From NCBI GenBank assembly GCA_019636815.1, contig JAHBWT010000005.1, positions 1 through 64,000 of the forward strand: a stretch of 64,000 bases of DNA, written 5' to 3'. Made by a program: the position numbers and the translations under genes. Shown piece by piece: positions 34,347-42,447 of the stretch (position 1 is the stretch's first letter; every line of letters starts with the position of its first letter). The notes beneath the pieces were generated by a model. It was not told the DNA's origin. It did no database searches and was given only the letters and a program-made list of their open reading frames with translations. Source of the stretch: Nitrospira sp. Its GTDB lineage: Bacteria; Nitrospirota; Nitrospiria; Nitrospirales; Nitrospiraceae.

Positions 34347-36391
34347 ACGTCCCTCTCTTCTCTGTCTCGATCCACCAAGGACCGATCAACGTTGCTCTCT
34401 GTTCTCTGGGCTCTTGCTCCTTTCACACCACTGGCTCCCGTCTCGACCTTGTCGGTCCATTGCAGCTGGGCCACGAAAGCATCGACCAACCCGTTCACTT
34501 CTTCGACCGTCGGTGGGTTGCGCGGCACGACCGGCGGCAGGGTGGTGAGGTCCATCGCCAGCTTCGACACGTCGATCAGCTCATCAGGTTGTACTGGACG
34601 CACCCGTTGTTCCACTTTGGCGCGATGGAGTTCCAGGTCGAGCCGGGGAATCTCGACGGACAGATCTCGGCGCACGAACGCTGCCTCTTCGAGTTCCGCT
34701 TGAGTCGGCATCCGCTTCCCAACCGCAGCGAGGAAAGGACTGATGCGCTTCAACCGATCCATGAAGACCGGATCGGCATAGAACCGGGCCTTGTCGCAGA
34801 GGATCGGCTTCGTATGCATGAGGTTGATGATCGCCCGCTGATCCCCAAGTTCCTTCACTTCCTGTGGCAGGAGCAGGGGCCGCGCTTGTTCAGACCGGGT
34901 GGAACTGGACGACGCCTGTTTACCGTTCCCCCAGGCGAGGGGTCGGCTTGTGCCGGTCGAGATCGCGTCGGCCGTATAGGTGCCGAGCATTTGGGAATAG
35001 TGCTGTGCGTCTCGTTGCTCGCGGGGCGCAAACAGGATCTGGCAGGCATGGTTCGTGACAAAGGTCCGGGCGTCCTTTTCACCATAGACCGATTCGAGCT
35101 GCGAGAGGCTTTGAATGATTGGGAACAGACGCAGATTGTAGCCGGCCATGAAGCCGACAGCCTTCGCGAGGATGTTGACCCGTCCAATCGCCGGGAACTC
35201 GTCGAGGATTACGAGGCACTGGTGCTTCAAGCAGGGATTCGTCGCGGGCAAGTCCACCGTGTTGTAATGAATCAGTTGGGAAAAGAACAAATTGACCAGT
35301 AACGCCGCATCGCTGAGCCGATTGGCCGGAATGCCGACATAGATCGACATCCGCTGCGCGCGCACCTGTTTCAGGTCGAAGTCCGTCGCACTCGTCGCCG
35401 CATCGACGATGGGATTGCTGAAGATCGTGAGGGGAGCCGTCAGGGTGGCGAGAATACCCGCCATGGTATTCTCGCTGGTGGCGCAGAACCGGTGCAGAGC
35501 CGCCGTACAGTCGTCGCTCAGCGGGGCGTCACTCTTGGCTTTTGTGCTGATGAGATCCTGCAGATAGTCCTTGATGGGCTGGCCTTTGCCGGAGGCCTGG
35601 CGGAGGACTTCGCCAAGACTGCAGGGTAAGGACGGAGTCTCCATTATAGAGAGGGTCAGGCCGAGAAAGAGGTTGCGGGCGGACTCGTTCCAAAAGGCAT
35701 CCCGTTCATTATGGTTCGGATAGAGCACCTGTCCGATGGCTTGGATCTCACCCACGCGCCGATTTGGGTCGCGATCGACCGCATCCAATGGGTTCCAACG
35801 ATGGGTCTGGCCATCCGCGCCGAAGGGATTGAAGAGGTAGACGTGATGGCCATGCGCCTGCCGGAACTTCGACGTGTAGGCAAAGTTCTCCATTTTGATG
35901 TCCAAGACCACGACCGATTCATCGTAGTGGAGTAGGTTCGGGAGCACGATGCTCACGCCTTTGCCCGATCTGGTCGGCGCCGCCAGCAAGACGAATTCCT
36001 GGCCTCCATAGACCAAGTACCGCTGCCCCACTTTTCCCACGATGACGCCACGCTCTCCATAGAGTCCCGCCTGTTGAATTTCATCATGAGACGCAAACCG
36101 CGCCTCGCCATGGAGCGGTTTCTTCTGGTTGGTCAAGGACACCAACAGCAGCGCCGGGAAACCAAATCCGACGAGTCCGCCTACTGCGGCGGAGAATTGC
36201 AGCCGCTTACGTTGCACCGGATCTTCACTATAGATTCGCCAGGAGTCGGGCCAGCTGGTCAGGGAGAGATCTGCGGGCATCTGTTTGTTGGCGAGCGTGA
36301 AGACGGCGCCGGCGAGGACATCGGCTACGCAGAGCCCGAGCATAAGATAGACCAACAGGGCCACCGCGATATGCATGCCCTTACGTGACAT
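34343..36391 (-). CDS. virD4: Type IV coupling protein VirD4/TraG
   Basis: 682 residues. Two N-terminal membrane helices (about 8-33 and 70-88) anchor it in the inner membrane. Then comes the TraG/VirD4 ATPase: Walker A APTRSGKGVS near 135, FNPFGADG, SARNLFLGLTL, Walker B VILDEFPAIG near 395, and the typical PIIQSLSQLE segment. It recruits the relaxosome and pumps DNA into the T4SS. The C-terminal 130 residues are charged and may be the adaptor for the LPD7 or relaxase protein. It follows virB11 with 8 bases between, in the same operon. Confidence 0.96.
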   Translation of the reverse strand: MSRKGMHIAVALLVYLMLGLCVADVLAGAVFTLANKQMPADLSLTSWPDSWRIYSEDPVQRKRLQFSAAVGGLVGFGFPALLLVSLTNQKKPLHGEARFASHDEIQQAGLYGERGVIVGKVGQRYLVYGGQEFVLLAAPTRSGKGVSIVLPNLLHYDESVVVLDIKMENFAYTSKFRQAHGHHVYLFNPFGADGQTHRWNPLDAVDRDPNRRVGEIQAIGQVLYPNHNERDAFWNESARNLFLGLTLSIMETPSLPCSLGEVLRQASGKGQPIKDYLQDLISTKAKSDAPLSDDCTAALHRFCATSENTMAGILATLTAPLTIFSNPIVDAATSATDFDLKQVRAQRMSIYVGIPANRLSDAALLVNLFFSQLIHYNTVDLPATNPCLKHQCLVILDEFPAIGRVNILAKAVGFMAGYNLRLFPIIQSLSQLESVYGEKDARTFVTNHACQILFAPREQRDAQHYSQMLGTYTADAISTGTSRPLAWGNGKQASSSSTRSEQARPLLLPQEVKELGDQRAIINLMHTKPILCDKARFYADPVFMDRLKRISPFLAAVGKRMPTQAELEEAAFVRRDLSVEIPRLDLELHRAKVEQRVRPVQPDELIDVSKLAMDLTTLPPVVPRNPPTVEEVNGLVDAFVAQLQWTDKVETGASGVKGARAQRTESNVDRSLVDRDREERDV

Positions 36392-36399
36392 CGGTTCCT

Positions 36400-37488
36400 C
36401 TACGCCCTCACCAGAGTGGCTTCTCCGAATCGCGCCACGAGTTTTGCGATCGGGTCATAGTGGACTTCCGCCACGTAGCGCTCCTTTTTGATTGGCTGTC
36501 TTTCCTCGTTGTAGTGATTCTGCGCAACCACATGAAGAATCACGTCGATGGTCAAGGCCACCAGGCGTTTCAGGGTTGGCACATCGTAGGTTGCTGCCTG
36601 CTCGTGCTCTTTGCACATGAAGACGTAGCGTTCGGCCGCAAGGGCACAGGACTCCGCGTGGTAGGAGGTAATCGATCCACTGTGGCCGATGGTGAGGAGC
36701 TTGAGGAAGTCGAAGGCTTCGCCGCCGCGCAACTCGGCGAGGAGCACCCGGTCCGGCTTCATGCGGAGCGTGGAGGCAATCAATTCCGACGGCGACACCC
36801 TCGCCGTCCCTTGCCCTCCTTTGGCGTACAAGAGATGCACCCGGTTGCCGTGCCGGGGGAGCAGCAATTCACGCACGTCTTCGATCGTGATCAGCCGTTC
36901 CTGCTCCGGGACTACCTGACAGATCGATTTCATGAGCGTGGTTTTGCCAGAGCCTGTGTCACCCACGACGGCAATATTCTTCTTCGCCAGCACCGCCGCC
37001 CGAATGAACAGATCCAATTGACGAGTGGTCAGATACTGCACTAATTGTCGCTCGATGGAATCGAGCTCGACCGCGCGACGATCCAGCGTCGCCGCCCTGG
37101 CCCAGACATAGCGGCTGAAGGCTCCTTCCGCGTCATACTCAGCAAGCGTCTTGATCCAGGCGCTGGGTCGGCGGATCGAGATGGAAACGGTTCCCAGTTC
37201 CACTGCGGGCGGCAGCACGATTTGCACCCGTTCCCCATCCGGCAGCATGGCCGAGAGAATCGGGTGGTGTGGTCCGATCTCTTGCTCGGTCGCAGTCGCA
37301 ATGGCCGTCGCGAGCGCGGTCAATCGATCCAGGGTCAGGTCCGGTGAGCGGTGATGCTGCCAGGCTGCGCCGATCTCGATGTGAACTTCCTGCGGCCGAT
37401 TGATGACGATCTCGGTCGCGCCGGGGAGCGCGAGGTACCGCAGCAAGGGCCGCAACAATTCGCGCACCATCGTGTCGTGCGCGAGCAT
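36400..37488 (-). CDS. virB11: T4SS ATPase VirB11
   Basis: About 362 residues from MLAHDTMVRELLRPL. This ATG directly follows the virB10 stop (TGACATG); another ATG at 37509 is possible. Features: N-terminal domain with ATEIVINRPQEV, Walker A GDTGSGKTTLMK near 182, the Asp box TIEDVREL, Walker B-like DRVLLAELRGGEAFDFLK, and the His box HSGSITSYHAES. VirB11 forms hexameric rings at the inner membrane and switches the channel between pilus assembly and DNA transfer. Neither start has a clear ribosome-binding site, suggesting coupling to virB10 translation. Confidence 0.94.
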   Translation of the reverse strand: MLAHDTMVRELLRPLLRYLALPGATEIVINRPQEVHIEIGAAWQHHRSPDLTLDRLTALATAIATATEQEIGPHHPILSAMLPDGERVQIVLPPAVELGTVSISIRRPSAWIKTLAEYDAEGAFSRYVWARAATLDRRAVELDSIERQLVQYLTTRQLDLFIRAAVLAKKNIAVVGDTGSGKTTLMKSICQVVPEQERLITIEDVRELLLPRHGNRVHLLYAKGGQGTARVSPSELIASTLRMKPDRVLLAELRGGEAFDFLKLLTIGHSGSITSYHAESCALAAERYVFMCKEHEQAATYDVPTLKRLVALTIDVILHVVAQNHYNEERQPIKKERYVAEVHYDPIAKLVARFGEATLVRA

Positions 37489-37489
37489 G

Positions 37490-38896
37490 TCAGTGGGGGT
37501 GCAGTTCATAGACGGTGCTGAAATCCAGATCCCGCGCGACGAAGATCGTCCCGCGGTCGCCCTGGTTCTTGTAGAGCGTGGGTTTGATGTTGATGGTCGA
37601 TTGGAGGATGAGTTCCGCCATGCGATTCCCGGTCGTGGCGGAATGTTGATAGATCCCCAGACTCTGCGCGCCCCCGCCACCGGCCTGCGCCGCCGTGGCC
37701 AAGCCGATCCCGTCTTGCACGAGCGAGAGGAGAAAGGCCGCGCCCAGCCGGTCCCACCAATGGTTATCCACGACCCCCACCAATCCGGAGGTGCCCAGCG
37801 CGTCGGCCGCCGGTGAATTGAGATTGATCACCACTCCCGTCGGAGTCTTGACTCTGGTCCAGAGGAGAAAGAGGCGGCGCTGGCCCTGCGCCATCGTCGC
37901 TGCATATTCGCCGACCGCTTCCGATCCTCGTTCCAAGAGGACGACGCGCCCGTTGTCGCTGTACACATCGCTGTTCAAGACACAGGTCCCCATGCCCGCG
38001 ACTTCATTGATCACACGCACGGTCAAGGCGCAGTCGATGGTGCGTCCCTTCGGAAGGATCATGTTGCGATCACCCAAGAGACCGGCTTGAACTTTTGGAG
38101 TGTCCGATGGAGTCAGGAGTCCACCGATGGGACCAGCTCCGCTGGCCGCAGGACCAGGTGGCGCCGCGAGACCGACGCTCGTCACGCCAATCGAAGGGCC
38201 GCTGGGTCCGCCCATGTACCCAATCGACGATGGCGCCGAGCTTCCTATGTCTGCCGCCGTGCTGACGGGCATTGCTGGTCCGCCAAGCAGGCTCCCGGAC
38301 CCCATCATGTCCGGCTGTCTCGCGCCGTTGAGGAGCTCACGGACCAAGGAGATGGCTGCGTCCGGTCCGGTTCCCGCTGGTTGAGTCCGGGGACTATCCG
38401 AAGCAGGGGAGTTCGTCACAAGGACCTCCCCACCGAACCGACTGGAAGCGCGTCTGCTGAGTGATAGGTTGCCTGGTGTCTGATCAGGAGCCAGTGCCAT
38501 CGCGCCGCTTCCGTCATCGATTCCTCGGTCGAGGGGCGACATCATCCCATGGTCAGCGGACGCGATAGGCGACTGGCTCGTCAACCCTACTGTTGCTGTT
38601 GTGTTCTGAGGTGGAAGGGGATCGGTCTCAAAGACCCGCTTTAGTCCGACCTGGGCAGGTTTGTTCTCCACCTTCGCGGCCCGTTCTTCTTGTGTGGCCT
38701 CCGCCTTCCGCTTTGCGTTCAACGTATTGGCCGCGAAGACGAGTCCCACCACGACTACGATGGCCATCACGACAAGAAACGCCGCGCGCGCCGCTGTCTC
38801 ATTCCTCCCACCGGCCTGACGGTTGACCGACACAATCCCATCGACGATGGGAGGCTTCTGCTCAGTTCTCTCTCTTGGCTCTCGTGGTTGTTCCAT
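37490..38896 (-). CDS. virB10: T4SS core-complex protein VirB10
   Basis: 468 residues. N-terminal cytoplasmic segment, one membrane helix near residues 37-58 (FLVVMAIVVVVGLVFAANTL), a long proline/glycine/serine-rich periplasmic linker (about 80-275), and a C-terminal TrbI/VirB10 domain: GRTIDCALTVRVINEVAGMGTCVL, VYSDNGRVVLLERGSEAVGEY and LLWTRVKTPTGVVINL. VirB10 spans both membranes and transmits ATP energy to the outer-membrane pore. Start ATG at 38896 is 9 bases after the virB9 gene would begin translation coupling. Family secure. Confidence 0.95.
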   Translation of the reverse strand: MEQPREPRERTEQKPPIVDGIVSVNRQAGGRNETAARAAFLVVMAIVVVVGLVFAANTLNAKRKAEATQEERAAKVENKPAQVGLKRVFETDPLPPQNTTATVGLTSQSPIASADHGMMSPLDRGIDDGSGAMALAPDQTPGNLSLSRRASSRFGGEVLVTNSPASDSPRTQPAGTGPDAAISLVRELLNGARQPDMMGSGSLLGGPAMPVSTAADIGSSAPSSIGYMGGPSGPSIGVTSVGLAAPPGPAASGAGPIGGLLTPSDTPKVQAGLLGDRNMILPKGRTIDCALTVRVINEVAGMGTCVLNSDVYSDNGRVVLLERGSEAVGEYAATMAQGQRRLFLLWTRVKTPTGVVINLNSPAADALGTSGLVGVVDNHWWDRLGAAFLLSLVQDGIGLATAAQAGGGGAQSLGIYQHSATTGNRMAELILQSTINIKPTLYKNQGDRGTIFVARDLDFSTVYELHPH

Positions 38897-38905
38897 GTTC
38901 GTTTC

Positions 38906-39832
38906 TCAGCGCAGCGTCCTGGTGATGCCCGAGACGGTGGTCCCCTCGATGGCGGGCACTCCTGTCTTGTCGTAGGCGTCATTCCAGATGCCGACCACGG
39001 CATCGCCCAAGCGCAACACAAACCGTCGCCCCATCCGCTGCACCACGGCGAGGTCCTTCTCCATGTGGAAATTGATGCGGGTTTCTTCGCCCAACGGCGA
39101 GAAGTAGAAGATCGCGGGGATCTCGCGATTGGGAGGGAAGAGAAAGTACGTGAAGCGGCCGTCATCGAAGACGAGGGCGGGAGCGATATCGTTTCCTCCC
39201 AGCAGCACCTCCATCGAATAAGACCAGTTGCGCGGTTCGGGCGTAAAGGAGTCCAGTCGCTCGTTGAGGAGGTCGGTCTTGTCGCGAGCTTGTTTTGCAC
39301 GATGGGCCGAGGCTTGGATCGCCGTGATGGCGGCAGGGTGTGGTGGGACCAGTGGATGTCGGAAAATCACGCGGTACATCGGCTCATCTGTTCCGCGTTG
39401 TCGCTGCCCGGCGTTCTGCTTGCGTCCGATGCGATGGTCTCCCACGACGGTGAACTCCAGACTGTAGTCCCGCTGGTCCGTGCGAATTTCCAGATTGTTG
39501 TGCGTCGCATGCTCTTTAGGCTTCACCCAGACCTGATTGGTCCCCACATCGGCCCTGATGCACCATTCCGCTTCCGGCTTCGCACAGTCGGCGAGAAAGC
39601 CGCTGCCGGCGATGACGATGTGTTCGTCGTCTCCCAGCACAATGCGTGTGACGACGCCTCGGCGGACTGTTACTTTGGTCACTTCGTCCTTCTGATACGT
39701 CACGTAACGGACTCGTTGATCTCCGTTGCCAGGCTCCGGAATCTCCGCCGCGTCCGATGAGGCTCCGGAACAGAGGAGGGCGACGATGAGCCATGCCGTG
39801 ATCGACCCTGTGTGTTGCTTCATGGTGTGCAT
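38906..39832 (-). CDS. virB9: T4SS core-complex protein VirB9
   Basis: 308 residues from MHTMKQHTGSITAWL. The start at 39832 is chosen for GGAGGG 8 bases upstream and because it leaves the signal peptide N-terminal (cleavage near SSDAAEI). The N-terminal VirB9/CagX domain shows VRYVTYQKDEVTKVTVRRGVVTRIVLG, and the C-terminal domain shows NWSYSMEVLLGG, PALVFDDGRFTYFLFP and VGIWNDAYDKTG. It forms the outer-membrane ring with VirB10 and a VirB7 lipoprotein; no obvious virB7 lies between virB8 and virB9. Confidence 0.94.
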   Translation of the reverse strand: MHTMKQHTGSITAWLIVALLCSGASSDAAEIPEPGNGDQRVRYVTYQKDEVTKVTVRRGVVTRIVLGDDEHIVIAGSGFLADCAKPEAEWCIRADVGTNQVWVKPKEHATHNNLEIRTDQRDYSLEFTVVGDHRIGRKQNAGQRQRGTDEPMYRVIFRHPLVPPHPAAITAIQASAHRAKQARDKTDLLNERLDSFTPEPRNWSYSMEVLLGGNDIAPALVFDDGRFTYFLFPPNREIPAIFYFSPLGEETRINFHMEKDLAVVQRMGRRFVLRLGDAVVGIWNDAYDKTGVPAIEGTTVSGITRTLR

Positions 39833-39845
39833 GACCAGACCCTCC

Positions 39846-40610
39846 TTATTTCTTTTCGACCATCGACAGGACTGACGTCGGCGGCGTGATCGTCCCAATT
39901 TCTGCGTCCACCCGATAGCCCGTCACTTTGTAGCCGAGCGGGTTCTGGATCAGATCCTTTTCCTGGCCCTTCATCGTGTGACGATACTCGAAGGAGACAG
40001 TCGCGATGAAATACTGCGGGGGCTCCAGGCTGTGAGCGTCGGTCCGCTTCACCTGCTTCTCGAACCGCACCGTGGCCTTTGGTCCAATCGCATCGTTGTG
40101 GACTGTGACGCTCAACACGTTCACGCGCCATTCGATGGCGGTCCCCAGTCGCTTGTCACGGGCATGCGCGCCGTCAAAGAGGCTCGCGTAGTCACGACCG
40201 ATCTCATCCGTACTCATGGCCAAGACCTGGTCATAGTCGGCTTGGAGGAGCCGGTAGAAGTAGGACTCCCGCGCGATCACGTATTTTTGCGTCCAATGTT
40301 TATCGAGCAATTCCTGATACTCCAGCACGGTCCGATCATCCACCGCGCTTACCAGCTCCACGTTGCCTGTGGCGCGATCGATCGCGAAGACATAGGGCAC
40401 GGTGGTCTTGAACGGAGCCAGACACGCGATGCCTATCCCTAAGATCAGGGCCAGGGCGCAGGCGATGCCCGCGACCCACCAGGCTTTGCGTTCCGACGCC
40501 TCTAATCGCAGCCGCCAGTCGGTATCCCAGTCGCGACCCTGATCGTAGAATTGCGATTCTTCCAATGGGCTCACGAGTGAGGGCTCTGTGTTCTTCTCCG
40601 TCATGGTCAT
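39846..40610 (-). CDS. virB8: T4SS inner-membrane protein VirB8
   Basis: 254 residues. A cytoplasmic N-terminus (1-45) ends in AWWVAGIACALALILGIGIA, the single membrane helix, followed by a periplasmic NTF2-like domain: YVFAIDRATGNVEL, LDKHWTQKYVIARESYFYRLLQADY, and RVNVLSVTVHND. The KYVIARESY motif is typical of VirB8. It nucleates assembly of the inner-membrane complex. Its stop codon lies immediately before the virB9 ribosome-binding site. Confidence 0.93.
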   Translation of the reverse strand: MTMTEKNTEPSLVSPLEESQFYDQGRDWDTDWRLRLEASERKAWWVAGIACALALILGIGIACLAPFKTTVPYVFAIDRATGNVELVSAVDDRTVLEYQELLDKHWTQKYVIARESYFYRLLQADYDQVLAMSTDEIGRDYASLFDGAHARDKRLGTAIEWRVNVLSVTVHNDAIGPKATVRFEKQVKRTDAHSLEPPQYFIATVSFEYRHTMKGQEKDLIQNPLGYKVTGYRVDAEIGTITPPTSVLSMVEKK

Positions 40611-40662
40611 TATCCCTTTGCCTTACGCCTTCTCGCCTTCAGCCTCCTGCATGTGAGCAGGA

Positions 40663-41388
40663 CTACGGTGTCCAGGGGGCCATGTGGTCGAAGGTCCGGG
40701 ACGTGCCGGGGGCCAACATCTTGAGGACCCGTTCCTGCTGTTCCTGTTGCGCGGCTTTTTCCTCCGCCTCGATCATATATTTCATCGTCAGAATCCGGTT
40801 CGTGTCGTTGCTCACCTGCGCTTGCTCCGCGGCGATCCGGCCATTGAGTTCCAGAATCCCTTTTTCGTCTTCTGTCTGATTGATGCGGCTCGTCAAGGCG
40901 CGGATTTGTTGCATCCGGCCGAGCAACATCTGATAGGTGTTGGCATAGTAGGCCTGACTTTGCGGCGTCTGGTTCAGCATGTTTTGACAGATCCGCAAGG
41001 CATCACCGGTCTTGCCCTCGCAGTTGTAGATCATGCGATTGTGGCGGATGGTCTGGGCCGCCGCGGTCAAGCCCTGGACCCCGCCGGACCGAATGGCGTG
41101 GTACACGGCATTGACGTCGGAGGGAACGACCCCAGCGAGGGTGAGGTTGTTCAAGAGACTGCCCATGTTGCGCGAGCCCATGATCGCGTGAATTTGCTGG
41201 TCGGCTTGGAGGATTTGTTGCTGCATCTGTTGGAACTGTTGGATCCAGGCGAGGGCCTGCACAATGGATTGCACGAGATTGGCCGTATCGATGACGGGAA
41301 TTCCTCCGGCTTGAGATTTCGGTTCCGGCCCAACGAGGACCATCAGGGCAAAGCCCATCGCGATCACTGTGCGTTTTATGCGAGGCAT
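40663..41388 (-). CDS. virB5: T4SS minor pilin/assembly protein VirB5 (TrbJ-like)
   Basis: 241 residues with a signal peptide ending SQAGG. The mature part is almost wholly helical and glutamine-rich: DTANLVQSIVQALAWIQQFQQMQQQIL, then a loop with IRSGGVQGL and NCEGKTGDALRICQN (two Cys), then a long helix pair up to the C-terminus. This is the VirB5/TrbJ pattern of a pilus-tip protein exported to the periplasm. AAAGGAG precedes the ATG at 41388. It sits between virB6 and virB8, with an inverted order relative to A. tumefaciens (B5 after B6). Confidence 0.88.
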   Translation of the reverse strand: MPRIKRTVIAMGFALMVLVGPEPKSQAGGIPVIDTANLVQSIVQALAWIQQFQQMQQQILQADQQIHAIMGSRNMGSLLNNLTLAGVVPSDVNAVYHAIRSGGVQGLTAAAQTIRHNRMIYNCEGKTGDALRICQNMLNQTPQSQAYYANTYQMLLGRMQQIRALTSRINQTEDEKGILELNGRIAAEQAQVSNDTNRILTMKYMIEAEEKAAQQEQQERVLKMLAPGTSRTFDHMAPWTP

Positions 41389-41391
41389 GCT

Positions 41392-42438
41392 TTACTCCTT
41401 TCGCGAGACGCTGTTGCGTAAGCGCTCCAATGAGGCCCGTTGATAGAGGTCGCTCCCTGGCTGGGTCTTTGCGGCAGGGAGCACACTCAGCAGGGTGCGC
41501 GCCGCTCCGGTTCGGGGTCCACTCAGGGACCCGCCGCTGGAAGCCACGGCCAACGGGACTAACCGACTCAGACCAGACGTGACGCTGTGCAGGAGCAGCA
41601 TTCCACTCCTGGTGGCATCCCCACCGGGGTTTCCGAGGGATAAGCCGCCAGCCAAGCTCGCTCCCAGTGAGGCGACATGGAGCAAGACGTAGGCGGCAGT
41701 GATGGAGAGAAACAGCAGGCCGACCACGTCTGCCAGGATCGAGGTGGTTGAATAGGCTTGCAGGACATGCAGACAGGCATTCCTCAGCAAGCTTGTGAGA
41801 AATGTGATCACCGCCATGATGAGGACATTGGTGAATACGGCGACCAGCGCACTGGACAGCCAGTTTTCCGCATGGCGCTGCGTGACCGGAAACATCGCAC
41901 AGAAGATGAAGGCCGGCCCGACCGAGAGCAGCAGGGCGAGGCTGACTTTCGCGACGAGAAAGAGTCCCATCGCGACGAAGGCCATCACGATCGAAGCCGT
42001 GGCGCAGATTGCGCCTGCGATGAAGAGTGAGAATTGCGGCACCAGCCCCGAACTCGCTTCGGCGAAGAGCGTTTCCATCAGCGTTGTGAAGGGGTCCGCC
42101 ATCTGGTCGATCGTCCCTCCTATCGACGGAACTCCGCCGAAGGCGGAGGCAAAGGCCTCTTGAATCCCGTCCAATCCGTCTTTTACGAGACTCCGATACT
42201 GCGGTCCGTTCAATGTCAGCCCGGTGATGAGCGCAACGCGAAACCACCGCCAGACGAGGGCGGTGACCGGTTCCTGCACGTCGCCGCGCATGACTTGAAA
42301 GCCGGTCCACATCACATAGAGTGTCACGGCCGTCACGGCGATCGGTGTGAGGACAGCAATGACGGCATCGCTGGAGGTCACGACATAGTGGTCCAACGCG
42401 TTGTTGACGGACTGCTCGATGTAGGTCGCCATGCCCAT
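41392..42438 (-). CDS. virB6: T4SS polytopic protein VirB6 (TrbL-like)
   Basis: 348 residues with five to six membrane helices (about 24-45, 60-75, 135-165, 168-195, 200-220, 225-255) and the family-typical segment FVAMGLFLVAKVSLALLLSVGP, including the conserved Trp region near AENWLSS. VirB6 forms part of the inner-membrane channel. The C-terminal 80 residues are cytoplasmic and low in hydrophobicity. It lies 9 bases after virB4 and 3 bases before virB5 in the same operon. Confidence 0.92.
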   Translation of the reverse strand: MGMATYIEQSVNNALDHYVVTSSDAVIAVLTPIAVTAVTLYVMWTGFQVMRGDVQEPVTALVWRWFRVALITGLTLNGPQYRSLVKDGLDGIQEAFASAFGGVPSIGGTIDQMADPFTTLMETLFAEASSGLVPQFSLFIAGAICATASIVMAFVAMGLFLVAKVSLALLLSVGPAFIFCAMFPVTQRHAENWLSSALVAVFTNVLIMAVITFLTSLLRNACLHVLQAYSTTSILADVVGLLFLSITAAYVLLHVASLGASLAGGLSLGNPGGDATRSGMLLLHSVTSGLSRLVPLAVASSGGSLSGPRTGAARTLLSVLPAAKTQPGSDLYQRASLERLRNSVSRKE

Positions 42439-42447
42439 GGGGTTGCT

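Noticed and set aside
34337-35302. Large plus-strand frame antisense to virD4
   Set aside because: VirD4 is unambiguous on the other strand; the antisense frame has no recognisable domain.
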